Positions 45,323-56,119 of a stretch of 64,000 nucleotides of DNA are shown here, piece after piece. The notes under the pieces were generated by a model. The model was given only the letters and a program-made list of their open reading frames with translations, was not told where the DNA came from and ran no database searches. The position numbers and the translations under genes were made by a program. Origin of the DNA: [Haemophilus] ducreyi. GTDB taxonomy: Bacteria; Pseudomonadota; Gammaproteobacteria; Enterobacterales; Pasteurellaceae. Position 1 is the first letter of the stretch. Each line of letters begins with the position of its first letter. Location: the NCBI RefSeq assembly GCF_900109315.1, contig NZ_FOJC01000005.1, positions 1 through 64,000 on the forward strand, written 5' to 3'.

Positions 45323-45333
45323 GCCTTATATGT

Positions 45334-45828
45334 TCAACTAACGCGTAAAATCTCGACTAACTCTGCTTCAAGCTGTTTACCAAATTTGCCCATTCGGAAA
45401 TCTGCCTTTAATGCATCAAATTGCATGGGATGCTCTGCCATTTCAGCTTTTAAAAACGCTGGAAATTCTGCCAACACTAACTCAGTTTCAGCTGAACTAA
45501 TATTAAAAATAGCTGGAATTTTTTCTACCGCAATTACCGCTTGTTGCTGTCTATCACTATCAAAATAATGCCGTTGTGTATTATCTTTATGAGCAACATA
45601 TTTCACATTGATCGCCGGATTCAGTTGACTAATCCGCTGAAAATAAGCGACAACTTCTACACAATCAGGACAATAAGGTTCCGCCATAATTAACCACTCA
45701 CTGGCTGTTTCTAATGCTTTTATTTTTGCAATGGTATCCGCTTCAAGTTGTACGCCAACATAAACATATAATTGATGTTCACGATCTTCATCACGGTTAA
45801 ATTCTAAATATTCATAAAAATGTGGCAT
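45334..45828 (-). CDS. Thioredoxin-family protein
   Basis: Cytoplasmic protein of 164 residues (no signal peptide) with a CxxC active site (PYCPDCVEV, cysteines near 53 and 56) in a thioredoxin fold and the cis-proline in EKIPAIF. It resembles the thioredoxin-like proteins of the Thioredoxin_9 type. Partner and role not known. It lies directly downstream of ftsW on the same strand, where murG would be expected in a complete dcw cluster. Confidence 0.75.
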   Translation of the reverse strand: MPHFYEYLEFNRDEDREHQLYVYVGVQLEADTIAKIKALETASEWLIMAEPYCPDCVEVVAYFQRISQLNPAINVKYVAHKDNTQRHYFDSDRQQQAVIAVEKIPAIFNISSAETELVLAEFPAFLKAEMAEHPMQFDALKADFRMGKFGKQLEAELVEILRVS

Positions 45829-45868
45829 AACACTTCCTTTATTTTCTTGTTGCGCCTAGCGGTCAGCA

Positions 45869-47062
45869 TTATGGCTCTTTTATCTGTGCGTGACCAACTC
45901 TCGTTAAGCGATTTTCATAATCAATCCGCAATAATATAGCGATAGCGACCGACATAATTACTAAACTTGATCCGCCATAACTGACCAATGGAAAAGTTAA
46001 CCCTTTAGTCGGCAATGCGCCTGAGGCAACGCCTAAATTAACTGAACCTTGTAAAAATACCCAAATTGCCACCCCAAATGCAAAAAAACCGCGAAAACGG
46101 GCTTCTAGTTTAAGCGCATCTCGGCTAATTTTTATCGCACGAAATGATAAACAAAGTAGCAAAACCACCATAAAGATAATGCCGATAAACCCAAATTCTT
46201 CAGCAACAACTGCCATTACAAAATCGGTATGTGCTTCTGGCAAATACTCTAATTTTTGGACTGAATTACCTAAACCTTGTCCCAATAGCTGACCTTGCCC
46301 AAATGCCATCTGTGCATTAGAAAGCTGGAAACCATCCCCATAAGCATCTGCAAAGGGATCTAAAAAAGAAGTAACGCGTTTTAACCGGTATTCTGAAGTT
46401 AAGACTAATAAGATGAACGAGACAGAAGCCGTCACTATGAGTAATAAAAACTGCATCACTTTCGCGCCCATAATAAATAGCATAGTAAAAGTCAACACAA
46501 ACAATACCACTACACTACCCAAATCTGGCTGTAATAATAATAAAGAGCTAAAAAGAAATAGAATAACCATCGGGCGAATAACACTAGCCGATCTATTACG
46601 CATCTCATCATACTTACGTACATAAAAACTGGAGAAATAACAAATAATCGCTAACTTAGATAATTCAGCTGGCTGAAAATTGATCGGACCTAATTGAATC
46701 CAACGAATCGATCCATTCACACTACGCCCAAAGATAAGCACAGAGGCTAAAAATAGTAGGGAAAGTAAGAACAAGGGTACATTATATTTTTCCCAATTCC
46801 GCATAGGAATTTTTACCACAAAAGCAAATGCCAACAATGAACACGCTAAGTAGATACTATCTCGTATGGAAAAATGAAAAGGATCATTATTTAAACGAGT
46901 GCTGACCGGAATAGAGGCCGAGGTCACCATAATGAAACCTATCATCAACAAGCTGAGAAACAACCAAACCAACGTGCGATCATACAATGAATTTTTAGGG
47001 GTTAAACACGCCCACTTATCATACTCTAACTTAATTTTCTCTAACATTTCTAAACCATACAT
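45869..47062 (-). CDS. ftsW: Peptidoglycan glycosyltransferase FtsW
   Basis: SEDS-family polymerase of the septum, 397 residues, about ten membrane helices. It pairs with FtsI. Conserved blocks GRSVNGSIRWIQLGPINFQP, FLDPFADAYGDGFQ, PEAHTDFVMAVVAEEFG and FPLVSYGGSSL are intact, including the catalytic Asp region. It starts three bases after murD; an ATG five codons in is possible. It is the last dcw gene here. Confidence 0.95.
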   Translation of the reverse strand: MYGLEMLEKIKLEYDKWACLTPKNSLYDRTLVWLFLSLLMIGFIMVTSASIPVSTRLNNDPFHFSIRDSIYLACSLLAFAFVVKIPMRNWEKYNVPLFLLSLLFLASVLIFGRSVNGSIRWIQLGPINFQPAELSKLAIICYFSSFYVRKYDEMRNRSASVIRPMVILFLFSSLLLLQPDLGSVVVLFVLTFTMLFIMGAKVMQFLLLIVTASVSFILLVLTSEYRLKRVTSFLDPFADAYGDGFQLSNAQMAFGQGQLLGQGLGNSVQKLEYLPEAHTDFVMAVVAEEFGFIGIIFMVVLLLCLSFRAIKISRDALKLEARFRGFFAFGVAIWVFLQGSVNLGVASGALPTKGLTFPLVSYGGSSLVIMSVAIAILLRIDYENRLTRVGHAQIKEP

Positions 47063-47065
47063 TAC

Positions 47066-48373
47066 TTAAACTGCTTGTTGCGCTAATCGTACAAACATAT
47101 CGCCACGCTCTTCAAAATTATTAAATTGATCTAAACTGGCACACGCTGGTGATAACAAAACCATATCCCCTTGCTTAACAAGCGGACGAATTTGCTCAAT
47201 TGCTTGTTGCATGGTATCCACCAACACACTATTAGTCGTTAATTCAGCTAATGATTTTCCATCTTTACCAAAGCAATAACACACAATATGTGGCTGATTA
47301 ACTAATGCTTTTAACATTGAAAAATCCGCCCCTTTTCCATCACCACCCAATAATAAATAAAGAGTACCTGATAGCTGTAAGCCATTTAACGCAGCCACTG
47401 CACTACCAACATTCGTTGCTTTTGAATCATTCACCCAACATACACCATCATTCGTTGGCACCCGTTGAAAGCGGTGAGCTAATCCACCATAACAGCGTAA
47501 TCCATTGATAATGCCCGCTCGATTAATGCCCGCTGCCTCTGCCAAAGCAATAGCAGCCAAAGCATTCAATTGATTATGGCGACCTGTTAATGACATTTGA
47601 TCAATATTAATCACCGCTTGATCACCACTGCAAAGCTGATCATACTTTATAGCATACTGTGCATCATGTTCCGCAAAATGGCGCAAGTTACCCACCGATT
47701 GTGACGGCAGTGGATAAGTGAGTGGATCGTTATCATTCACAATCACATATTCAGCATTTTCATAAATACGCAATTTCGCTTGCCGATAATGCTCACCTGA
47801 AGCATAGCGATCCATATGGTCTTGGCTAACATTCAGAATAGTTGCGGCCTTTGCTTTTAAAGAATAGGTCGTTTCTAACTGAAAACTAGAAAGTTCCAGC
47901 ACAAACAGCTCATATCCTTTATTTAACAAACTTAAGGCGGGAATACCAATATTACCACCCATACCGACTTTTATGCCCGCTTGTTGTGCCATTTCACTCA
48001 CTAGCGTGGTCACTGTACTTTTACCATTTGAACCAGTAATCGCAATAATCGGTGCTTTAGCCTCACGGACAAATAATTCAATATCACCAACAACTTCAAT
48101 ACCAGCCTGAATAGCGGTTTGAATTTCAGGCGTGGCTAATGCTAAACCGGGGCTAATTACAATTAAATCTGACGCTAATAGCCACTCTAGGTTTAGGCTG
48201 CCGGTATGCAATGCGACATTGGCTGATAAATGCTCAATTCCTGCAGGTTGTTCTCGTGTATCAATCACTTGTATTGTAGCTTGTTTTTCTGCAAAGAATG
48301 CCACACAAGAAAGGCCCGTCTTACCTAAACCGACAATCGTAATTATTTTGCCTTGATATTGATTTTGCATCAT
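47066..48373 (-). CDS. murD: UDP-N-acetylmuramoylalanine-D-glutamate ligase
   Basis: Adds D-glutamate to UDP-MurNAc-L-Ala. At 435 residues it is normal. The ATP-binding loop is ITGSNGKSTVTTLVSEMA near 111, and the Mur ligase blocks NVSQDHMDRY and VNDSKATN are present. Cytoplasmic member of the dcw cluster. Confidence 0.96.
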   Translation of the reverse strand: MMQNQYQGKIITIVGLGKTGLSCVAFFAEKQATIQVIDTREQPAGIEHLSANVALHTGSLNLEWLLASDLIVISPGLALATPEIQTAIQAGIEVVGDIELFVREAKAPIIAITGSNGKSTVTTLVSEMAQQAGIKVGMGGNIGIPALSLLNKGYELFVLELSSFQLETTYSLKAKAATILNVSQDHMDRYASGEHYRQAKLRIYENAEYVIVNDNDPLTYPLPSQSVGNLRHFAEHDAQYAIKYDQLCSGDQAVINIDQMSLTGRHNQLNALAAIALAEAAGINRAGIINGLRCYGGLAHRFQRVPTNDGVCWVNDSKATNVGSAVAALNGLQLSGTLYLLLGGDGKGADFSMLKALVNQPHIVCYCFGKDGKSLAELTTNSVLVDTMQQAIEQIRPLVKQGDMVLLSPACASLDQFNNFEERGDMFVRLAQQAV

Positions 48374-48452
48374 AAAATCTCTTATCTATTAATGATATTT
48401 ACCAAATAAAGCTAACCGCTTACCGCACAAGATAACTAAATCAAAGCAATGC

Positions 48453-49535
48453 TTAACGTAATTTTAAGGTGACTAAACCGACCAAGACTAAAACTAATGT
48501 AATGATCCAAAAACGAACAATCACTCGTGGCTCCGGCCAACCTTTTAATTCAAAATGATGATGAATAGGTGCCATTCGGAAAATCCGTTTCTGACGAAGT
48601 TTATAAGAGCCTACTTGTAAAATCACCGACAGCGCTTCCACAACAAAAACCCCGCCCATTACAAGCAGTAACAACTCTTGGCGGACCAAAACGGCAATTA
48701 CACCCAATGCACCGCCTAGTGATAATGAACCTACATCACCCATAAATACTTGTGCAGGATAAGTGTTGTACCATAAGAAACCCAAGCCCGCACCAACAAT
48801 AGCGGTACACATAATCGCTAATTCACCACTATGTCTAATATAAGGAATATATAAATATTCAGCGGCATGTATATTGCCCGTAGCCCAAGCAATTAAAGCA
48901 AATGCAGCCGCTACCATAATAGTCGGTACAATCGCTAAGCCATCTAACCCATCTGTTAAATTAACCGCATTACTGGTTCCAACAATTACAAAATAGGCTA
49001 AAATAATATAAAAAAGGCCTAATTGAGGCATAACTTCTTTAAAAAATGGCACGACTAATTGTGTTGCAGCCGTATCTTTACCCATAGCATACATACTAAA
49101 AGCGGCAATAAATGCAATAAAAGATAACCAAAAATATTTCCAATGAGCGACTAAGCCCTCTGTATTTTTACGTGCAATTTTCCAATAGTCATCAACAAAC
49201 CCCACAATGCCATAACCAAATAATACAAATAAAGTAAACCAAACATAAGGATTACGTAAATCTGCCCATAGCAATGAACTCACACCAATAGATACCAAAA
49301 TCATAATACCCCCCATAGTAGGTGTACCACGTTTTTTAAAATGGCTTTCTGGCCCATCATTACGGACTTCTTGACCAAACTTGAGAATTTGCAAACGATT
49401 AATAACTTTAGGACCAATCCATAAGCCTATTGCCATCGCGGTTAATAACGCCATAATTGAACGAAAAGAGATATAAGATACTACATTAAATGCAGTGTTA
49501 TATTTGAGAAGGTATTCCGCAAACCAAACTAACAT
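48453..49535 (-). CDS. mraY: Phospho-MurNAc-pentapeptide translocase MraY
   Basis: Integral membrane enzyme of 360 residues that makes lipid I from UDP-MurNAc-pentapeptide and undecaprenyl phosphate. Conserved motifs: [31 protein letters not shown] and the histidine-rich loop MAPIHHHFE. Its start is one base from the murF stop, so translation is probably coupled. Confidence 0.97.
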   Translation of the reverse strand: MLVWFAEYLLKYNTAFNVVSYISFRSIMALLTAMAIGLWIGPKVINRLQILKFGQEVRNDGPESHFKKRGTPTMGGIMILVSIGVSSLLWADLRNPYVWFTLFVLFGYGIVGFVDDYWKIARKNTEGLVAHWKYFWLSFIAFIAAFSMYAMGKDTAATQLVVPFFKEVMPQLGLFYIILAYFVIVGTSNAVNLTDGLDGLAIVPTIMVAAAFALIAWATGNIHAAEYLYIPYIRHSGELAIMCTAIVGAGLGFLWYNTYPAQVFMGDVGSLSLGGALGVIAVLVRQELLLLVMGGVFVVEALSVILQVGSYKLRQKRIFRMAPIHHHFELKGWPEPRVIVRFWIITLVLVLVGLVTLKLR

Positions 49536-50938
49536 TATTTGTCCTTAAAAGAAAAATGAAGAGAAGAACATAAACTAGAAATCAACGTTTCCATTTTTTG
49601 ACTACGAGAGCCTTTAGCTAACAACACTAGCGGTTGCTTTTCTGCAATTTTTTGCATAATGATCGGCATTAAGAAATTATGCATTGCTTGTTTATCGGTA
49701 AAATGATGCGTTGACTGGTTACTGATTACCGCACTCTCTTTGCCAAAGCTGACGACCAAATCAAGCTCAGCTTTCCGCACAAAATCAGCAACCTCTTGAT
49801 GACAAGCAACACTATCTTTACCTAATTCGCCCATATCTGCCACGGCAAAGATACGAAATGCCTGATAATTTTTTAACACTTGCACAGCAGATTTCATTGA
49901 ATCAACATTTGCATTATAAGTATCATCAATCAATAAACAATAGCGATTTATTGGCAGTGGGCAAAGCCGCCCCTTAACCGCTACAGGCTGTTCTAAGCCC
50001 GCCTTTATCGCGGCCAAATCGGCACCAACAGCCATAACTAATGCACTAGCCGCTAATGCATTATTAACATTATGCTCACCTAAATAAGGCAAATTAATCT
50101 CAATCTCACCTTGTGGAGAATGGAGCGTAAATATTGAACCATTTAAATGTAGATGTACATTTTCCGCTGAAAAATCAACCGGTTTATGCTCTGCTGACGG
50201 ATAAAGCGCAAAAGATTGCACTTTACGTGAACCAATCTCAGTTTGCCAAGCGGATGAATAACTCGCTTGATTAATAATGGCGATCCCCTCTGGGGGCAAA
50301 CCACGATAAATTTCACCTTTTGCTTGTGCAACACCCGCCAAGGATCCAAATCCTTCCAAATGAGCTGCGGCAACATTATTAACTACACACACATCCGGTT
50401 GAGTTATTGAGGTAGTATAAGCAATCTCACCAAGATGATTAGCACCTAACTCAATAACCGCAAATTTATGCTGTTCAGTTAACCGCAATAAGGTTAAAGG
50501 TACACCTAAATCATTGTTCAAATTACCCGAAGTATAAAGCACTTCATCAGCACAAGCAGTCACCTTTTGCAAAATTTTTGCCGCCATTTCTTTAACGGTT
50601 GTTTTACCAGATGAACCGGTAATTGCAATCGTTTTTGGGTTCAATTTCGCTTTTAACCACTTTGCCAACTCACCTAATGCTAAACGGGTATCTGCAACAA
50701 TAATTTGCGGTGCATTAATCGGCATCCGTTGCTCCACGACTAAAGTTATACAGCCTTGAGCAATTGCTTGATCTACATAATGATGTGCATCAAAATGATT
50801 GCCTTTCAAAGCAAAAAATAAACCATTTTCGACCGCTTGGCGAGTGTCAGTATTCACTGCTTCCACCACTAAATGCTCATCTCCGATCAACTGGCCATTC
50901 AAAATTTGTGCAACTTGTTTAATCGTTAATTTGATCAT
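49535..50938 (-). CDS. murF: UDP-N-acetylmuramoyl-tripeptide-D-alanyl-D-alanine ligase
   Basis: Adds D-Ala-D-Ala to complete the pentapeptide precursor. The 467 residues hold the P-loop [13 protein letters not shown] near 106, [13 protein letters not shown] and [11 protein letters not shown]. Upstream neighbour murE is 43 bases away. Confidence 0.96.
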   Translation of the reverse strand: MIKLTIKQVAQILNGQLIGDEHLVVEAVNTDTRQAVENGLFFALKGNHFDAHHYVDQAIAQGCITLVVEQRMPINAPQIIVADTRLALGELAKWLKAKLNPKTIAITGSSGKTTVKEMAAKILQKVTACADEVLYTSGNLNNDLGVPLTLLRLTEQHKFAVIELGANHLGEIAYTTSITQPDVCVVNNVAAAHLEGFGSLAGVAQAKGEIYRGLPPEGIAIINQASYSSAWQTEIGSRKVQSFALYPSAEHKPVDFSAENVHLHLNGSIFTLHSPQGEIEINLPYLGEHNVNNALAASALVMAVGADLAAIKAGLEQPVAVKGRLCPLPINRYCLLIDDTYNANVDSMKSAVQVLKNYQAFRIFAVADMGELGKDSVACHQEVADFVRKAELDLVVSFGKESAVISNQSTHHFTDKQAMHNFLMPIIMQKIAEKQPLVLLAKGSRSQKMETLISSLCSSLHFSFKDK

Positions 50939-50981
50939 GTTATTCTTGCAAGGTAATGATAATAAGAACGCGACAATAAAA

Positions 50982-52487
50982 TCATTGTGAGAGATACTTA
51001 CTCGCTATTTCTTGATCCGAAAAATGATGTTTTATTGTGCCTATAATTTGATAATTTTCGTGACCTTTACCCGCAATCAAAATCAGATCTGCTGATGAAG
51101 CGTGCTTAATCGCGTGTTGAATTGCTTGTTCTCGATCATAAATGACAAGGATATTATTAGGCTTTGCAAAGCCTTGCATAATCTCCGCCACAATCTTGTG
51201 TTGATCTTCTGTGCGAGGATTATCATTGGTCACAATCACGCCATCCGCCAATTCTTCTGCAATAGTCGCCATCAATGGACGCTTACCACAATCACGATCA
51301 CCACCACAACCAAATACACAAAACAATTTACCTTTAGTGTGTAAACGCGCTGCCTGCAATGCTTTTTGCAAAGCATCAGGCGTATGGGCATAATCCACTA
51401 ATACAAGCGGTTGATTTTTATCTGTTATAGCAGAAATCTTTTGCATTCGACCCGTTACTGAGCGTAATTGGGAAGCCGTTGCGACTAATTTAGCTAAATC
51501 ATAGCCTAAAGTTAATAAACCAGCTAATGCCAACAAAATATTGGTAACATTAAATGCTCCACTCAATTGACTATGAAATTGACCATTTCCCCAGCTTGAT
51601 TCAAACTCAATATAAGCACCTTGTAAGCTAAAATTAACCTTAGTAGCCTTAACAAATTGATGTTCACTGGTAAAGTTTGGATCACAACTCACTAGCACAG
51701 CATTAGGCAACATAGATAACCAATTTTGCGCAACTTGATCATCTGCATTTAAAACCTGTGCTTTAGTCTGTAAAGCATTAAATAGACGGAATTTAGCCGC
51801 TTCATATGTGGCAATTGAGTGGTGATAATCAAGATGATCACGACTTAAATTAGTAAATATAGCGAGATCATATTGCAACGCCTCTACTCGATATTGTGCT
51901 AAACCGTGAGATGACACTTCCATTACACAAAAATCAGCCCCCTGTTCAACAAAGCGGGCTAAATTTTGTTGTACTTCAATAGCAGAACCGGTGGTATTGA
52001 TCGCTTCTTGTTCCTGTCCATATAAACCATTACCAATGGTTCCCATTACGGCAGAATGCCCGCCTAATAAGTTATGCCATTGCGCTAACAATTGAGCGGT
52101 AGTTGTTTTACCATTGGTGCCGGTAATGCCAATTAACTTCAATCTTGCTGATGGGCTAGCGTAAAAACTATCTGCAATCGCTGATAATCTTTCCGCTAAT
52201 CGTGGAACAGTAATGACCTTACAGGCTCGGCGATCTAAATTATAACGCGCAAATTGGCTATCTAACTCAATTTCATCTTGATCATTTTCTGCTTCCGCCA
52301 AAATAATTGCCGCACCTTGTTTAATCGCATTTTGAATAAACTGACGCCCATCACACTGATGACCTTTTAAAGCAATAAAAAGATCGCCTTCTGTCACTTG
52401 GCGTGAATCTAAAGTCATCTGCTTAAGTGGAATTAATTGTTCGACCCAAGCCTCAAGGTCTGTTAAAAATGGCAATAAACGTTTCAT
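50982..52487 (-). CDS. murE: UDP-MurNAc-tripeptide synthetase (meso-diaminopimelate-adding)
   Basis: Adds the third residue of the stem peptide. The 501 residues hold the P-loop GITGTNGKTTTAQLLAQW near 120, the carbamylated-lysine region NLSRDHLDYH and the DNPRTED motif, whose arginine selects meso-diaminopimelate, as in Gram-negatives. Confidence 0.96.
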   Translation of the reverse strand: MKRLLPFLTDLEAWVEQLIPLKQMTLDSRQVTEGDLFIALKGHQCDGRQFIQNAIKQGAAIILAEAENDQDEIELDSQFARYNLDRRACKVITVPRLAERLSAIADSFYASPSARLKLIGITGTNGKTTTAQLLAQWHNLLGGHSAVMGTIGNGLYGQEQEAINTTGSAIEVQQNLARFVEQGADFCVMEVSSHGLAQYRVEALQYDLAIFTNLSRDHLDYHHSIATYEAAKFRLFNALQTKAQVLNADDQVAQNWLSMLPNAVLVSCDPNFTSEHQFVKATKVNFSLQGAYIEFESSWGNGQFHSQLSGAFNVTNILLALAGLLTLGYDLAKLVATASQLRSVTGRMQKISAITDKNQPLVLVDYAHTPDALQKALQAARLHTKGKLFCVFGCGGDRDCGKRPLMATIAEELADGVIVTNDNPRTEDQHKIVAEIMQGFAKPNNILVIYDREQAIQHAIKHASSADLILIAGKGHENYQIIGTIKHHFSDQEIASKYLSQ

Positions 52488-52509
52488 ATTTTCTCTAATT
52501 CATCTGTAT

Positions 52510-54555
52510 TTATGGCTGTAATTTAATCTCACGCACTGCATTAGTATTTTCTTGTAGATTATCAGGCTTAATATTACGGGCTTTTAACGTATAGCCCATA
52601 ATACTTGAGAATAATGGCGCCGAAACTGAACCACCGTAATAAACGCCCGCTTTAGGTTCATTAATTAGCACGACTAATGCAAAACGTGGATTACTAGCAG
52701 GCGCCACACCTGCCGTATATGCTAAATATTTCTCAACATATTTACCATTCTCTAGCTTACGTGCCGTCCCCGTTTTTACTGCCACACGATAACCATCTAC
52801 AGCCGCTTTGTGCCCGCCCTCACCCTTTTGTGCGACACTTTCCATCATTTGCACCACCTGACGGGTGACTTTCTCAGATAACACACGTTCACCCAACACT
52901 GGCGGATCGACTTTAGTAATTGAAAGCGGCCGATAAATACCAAAACTACCTAACGTTACATAAGCACGCGCTAATTGCAAAGGCGTAACATTCAACCCAT
53001 AACCATAAGCCACTGTTGCTCGCTCAATATCAGACCAACGTTTGCGATTGCCATTTGAGCCTTTTTGCTCACCTAAACCTAAACCTGTATCTTTACCAAA
53101 TCCCACTTTACTATACGTATCCATCAATGCCGAGGCAGGCATACGTAACGCTAAACGGCTGACGCCGACATTACTTGATTTTTGTAAAATACCGGTAATA
53201 CTCAATTGATCACGAGGTGCAACATCTTTAATCGTATGACCATTAACGACAAAAGGACGCGTATTAAGCACTTCATCTACTACAGCAGCTCCATTTTGCA
53301 AGGCGGTTAAAACCACTAACGGTTTTACTGTCGAACCGGGCTCAAAGGTATCGGTAATCGCCCGATTGCGCATTAATTCAGGTCTGAAACTATCACGTTT
53401 ATTCGGGTTAAACGAAGGCGCATTTGCCATCGCTAAAATTTCGCCTGTTTTAATATCAACTAAGACCGCTGTACCTGATTCAGCATTATTCGCAATCACT
53501 GCGGCTTTAATCTTTTTATACACTTCTGACTGCAATTCTTCGTCAATACTCAGCATAACATCTTGTGGATCATACTGTTTTTCATCACGAATATTTTCGA
53601 TCACATTACCACGAGCGTCTTTACGAATAATCTGCTTACCATTTTTACCGACTAACAACGAGTTAAAGCTACGCTCTAATCCTTCTGAGCCTTGTTGATC
53701 ATCAACATCAGTAAAGCCGATTAATTGTGATGCTTCCTCAGCAAGCGGATAAAAACGACGTGATTCCGCCTTTAACACCATACCATCAATCTTCAATGCT
53801 TGAGCATAATAAGCAATATTTTCTGACCGATGCCGTGCAATATAAATAAAACGTTGGAGAGCAGTTTTATATAAGCGATCCATTAAATTGTTATATTTTT
53901 CACCGTTTGCTTTAGCAAGCGCTTCCAGCTTTGAACGTTCTAATTGCGCATTTGCAACCTCTCGTGCCACAAATTGTGAGTTTGGGTTATGCCGTACTTT
54001 TTGCACTAATGCATTGTATTCTAATCCGCTAATTTGCGCTAATAAATGCCAATAACCATCACTTGCAATATCAAAAATCACTCGATGATCAATTGCAATT
54101 TTCTCTTTCGATTTATTCTTTTTCTCAATAAAATTACTGACGTTTTTCTCTATCTTACCTTTAGACGTCTCCATTTCCATCGCTAATAATTTCCAATGAT
54201 CTGATGAGCGTCTTAATTTACTATCGAAATATTCTCGTGGATCAATCGTCAATGAATACATTGGCACGCTAATTGATAAAAAACGCCCATGTCGATCTAA
54301 AATTCTACCGCGCGTAAATGGCAATTCTTTGGTTCTAAGTGAGCGATTATTTGCTTCATTAATAAACCATTCAGATTCAACTAATTGTATCTGTATTGCT
54401 TTCGATATTAAAAAAGCGGTTAACACTAACATAAAAAATATGACTATCCTAAATCGATAGGGAAGATAACTCACTTGATCTTTACTATCTTTAGCCTGAA
54501 CCTGCTTTATAACCGCAGGATCTACTTTCTTTTTTAATTTTACTGATTTAGCCAT
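52510..54555 (-). CDS. ftsI: Peptidoglycan transpeptidase FtsI (PBP3), with enlarged N-terminal domain
   Basis: Septal class B penicillin-binding protein, partner of FtsW. One membrane helix lies at about 34-52. The transpeptidase motifs are intact: S408-T-V-K411, S460-S-N and K594-T-G. At 681 residues it is some 70-90 longer than E. coli (588) and H. influenzae (610) FtsI. The extra length is in the pedestal at about 120-240. There, three similar helical units can be seen, starting near WKLLA (121), [14 protein letters not shown] (168) and [13 protein letters not shown] (210); only the last ends in RFIYIAR, as in E. coli. The beta-lactam site itself looks ordinary. Confidence 0.95.
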   Translation of the reverse strand: MAKSVKLKKKVDPAVIKQVQAKDSKDQVSYLPYRFRIVIFFMLVLTAFLISKAIQIQLVESEWFINEANNRSLRTKELPFTRGRILDRHGRFLSISVPMYSLTIDPREYFDSKLRRSSDHWKLLAMEMETSKGKIEKNVSNFIEKKNKSKEKIAIDHRVIFDIASDGYWHLLAQISGLEYNALVQKVRHNPNSQFVAREVANAQLERSKLEALAKANGEKYNNLMDRLYKTALQRFIYIARHRSENIAYYAQALKIDGMVLKAESRRFYPLAEEASQLIGFTDVDDQQGSEGLERSFNSLLVGKNGKQIIRKDARGNVIENIRDEKQYDPQDVMLSIDEELQSEVYKKIKAAVIANNAESGTAVLVDIKTGEILAMANAPSFNPNKRDSFRPELMRNRAITDTFEPGSTVKPLVVLTALQNGAAVVDEVLNTRPFVVNGHTIKDVAPRDQLSITGILQKSSNVGVSRLALRMPASALMDTYSKVGFGKDTGLGLGEQKGSNGNRKRWSDIERATVAYGYGLNVTPLQLARAYVTLGSFGIYRPLSITKVDPPVLGERVLSEKVTRQVVQMMESVAQKGEGGHKAAVDGYRVAVKTGTARKLENGKYVEKYLAYTAGVAPASNPRFALVVLINEPKAGVYYGGSVSAPLFSSIMGYTLKARNIKPDNLQENTNAVREIKLQP

Positions 54556-54560
54556 TTATC

Positions 54561-54875
54561 TTATTCAACCAAAATAATTTCTTGTTCTTTTTTGATCGGC
54601 TGTAAACCAAAACTTGCCGCAGCAGCCTCTACTCGAGATTTTTGGCTTTTCGCACTTTCTTCTAATTGCAAATTAACATACTGATTCTCTAATTTACGCT
54701 GTTCTTGTATCAACTTACCTTGTTCGGCGGTTAACAAGCGTGTTTGATGCGTGACCCATACCGTGCCCACGGCGGTTAATACAATTAAAAATAATAACAA
54801 GAGGGCAAATTTATTATGTTCTGTCAGATCATTTAAAATTATTTGTTGCAATGGATAACGTTCATTATTTACCAT
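54561..54875 (-). CDS. ftsL: Cell division protein FtsL
   Basis: Bitopic division protein of 104 residues: short cytoplasmic N-terminus, one membrane helix (FALLLLFLIVLTAVGTVWV), then a periplasmic coiled coil with leucine heptads (LLTAEQGKLIQEQRKLENQY). It forms the FtsQLB complex. It lies between rsmH and ftsI as in other gammaproteobacteria. Confidence 0.93.
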   Translation of the reverse strand: MVNNERYPLQQIILNDLTEHNKFALLLLFLIVLTAVGTVWVTHQTRLLTAEQGKLIQEQRKLENQYVNLQLEESAKSQKSRVEAAAASFGLQPIKKEQEIILVE

Positions 54876-54887
54876 CTATACCTCCAA

Positions 54888-55841
54888 TTATCTTTTTGCC
54901 GCAATACGTAATACTGCACTACGGGAACGAGCATTAACCACAATTTCGGCCTCACTTGGCATAATTGCTTTGCCAATGATATTAAGCGGGATATTTTTAT
55001 TTAATTCTGCTTCTAATATAGGCAGACCTTTTGGTACCACTTCACCTTTACTATTTTTCTTCATAAACTGTTTTACCATTCGATCTTCCAACGAATGGAA
55101 ACTAATAATAGATAAACGCCCTTCCGGTGCTAATACCCGCAACGCATTGGTTAATGCTTTCTCAAGTTCATCTAATTCACGGTTAATAAAGATCCGAATC
55201 GCTTGAAATGAACGGGTCGCGGGGTGCTTATGTTTATCTTTGAAAGGCACTGCATCGGCGATAATTTTGGCTAATTGTAAGGTTCTAGTGATCTTTTCAC
55301 TGTTAGTTTTATTATAAGATACAACCGCTTGTGCAATACGTTTTGCAAAACGCTCTTCACCAAATGTCTTTAATGCCCAGGCCAAATCTTCTATCGAAAC
55401 CTGTGCAAGCCACTCGGCAGCAGACAAGCCCTTTGTGGTATCCATTCGCATATCTAGAGGCCCATCACGCATAAAACTAAAACCACGTTCTGCATCATCT
55501 AGTTGTGGTGAAGAAACACCAAGATCAAGCAAAATTCCGTCAATTTTACCCATTAATCCCAAGCTTTCACACACTTCAGGAATGGCAGAAAAAGCGGTGT
55601 GAATAATCTGAAAACGAGCATCGCTAATTGTGTTTGCCTCCGCAATCGCACGAGGATCACGATCAATGGCAATTAAACGACCGTTTGTCGCTAAGCGGGA
55701 AAGAATAAGCCGTGAATGACCACCACGCCCAAATGTACCATCAATATAAATACCATTCGGTTTAATCGCTAAACCATCAACTGCTTCATGCAATAAGACG
55801 GTAATATGTTTATAGTCTGTTTCATTCATACTATTTTTCAA
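54888..55841 (-). CDS. rsmH: 16S rRNA (cytosine-1402-N4)-methyltransferase RsmH
   Basis: Modifies C1402 of the ribosomal P site. The 317-residue protein has [13 protein letters not shown] at the start, AdoMet motif [11 protein letters not shown] near 33, [20 protein letters not shown] and [16 protein letters not shown]. It is the first gene of the cluster here; the usual upstream mraZ is absent. Confidence 0.96.
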   Translation of the reverse strand: MKNSMNETDYKHITVLLHEAVDGLAIKPNGIYIDGTFGRGGHSRLILSRLATNGRLIAIDRDPRAIAEANTISDARFQIIHTAFSAIPEVCESLGLMGKIDGILLDLGVSSPQLDDAERGFSFMRDGPLDMRMDTTKGLSAAEWLAQVSIEDLAWALKTFGEERFAKRIAQAVVSYNKTNSEKITRTLQLAKIIADAVPFKDKHKHPATRSFQAIRIFINRELDELEKALTNALRVLAPEGRLSIISFHSLEDRMVKQFMKKNSKGEVVPKGLPILEAELNKNIPLNIIGKAIMPSEAEIVVNARSRSAVLRIAAKR

Positions 55842-56052
55842 TTTAATTCGTTTTCAAGCGTAGTGATTAAGATATGAGCATGCTGAAAAAAGTGTTATTT
55901 CAATGGACAGATGTTTAGCTTATTTTTACGAAAAATAGCTAATAATCACGATAAAATACTCTATTTCAGCGACTAACGCGCTGAATTTTATAGATTAGTC
56001 AAGTAGTGGGCAAGCTGTTTTGTCAATTTATTGAGTAAAGATAGGTAGAAAA

Positions 56053-56103
56053 AAGCAAGCGGTCTAACTTTGCAAAAAACTTGCAATTTTAAACCGCTTG
56101 CTT
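56053..56103 (-). terminator. Terminator of dcuB made of two inverted uptake sequences
   Basis: AAGCAAGCGGT (56053-56063) and ACCGCTTGCTT (56093-56103) pair over 11 bases; on the minus strand a TTTTTT run follows. It starts 16 bases after the dcuB stop. Confidence 0.8.
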
Positions 56104-56119
56104 GGGCAATATTCATTCG

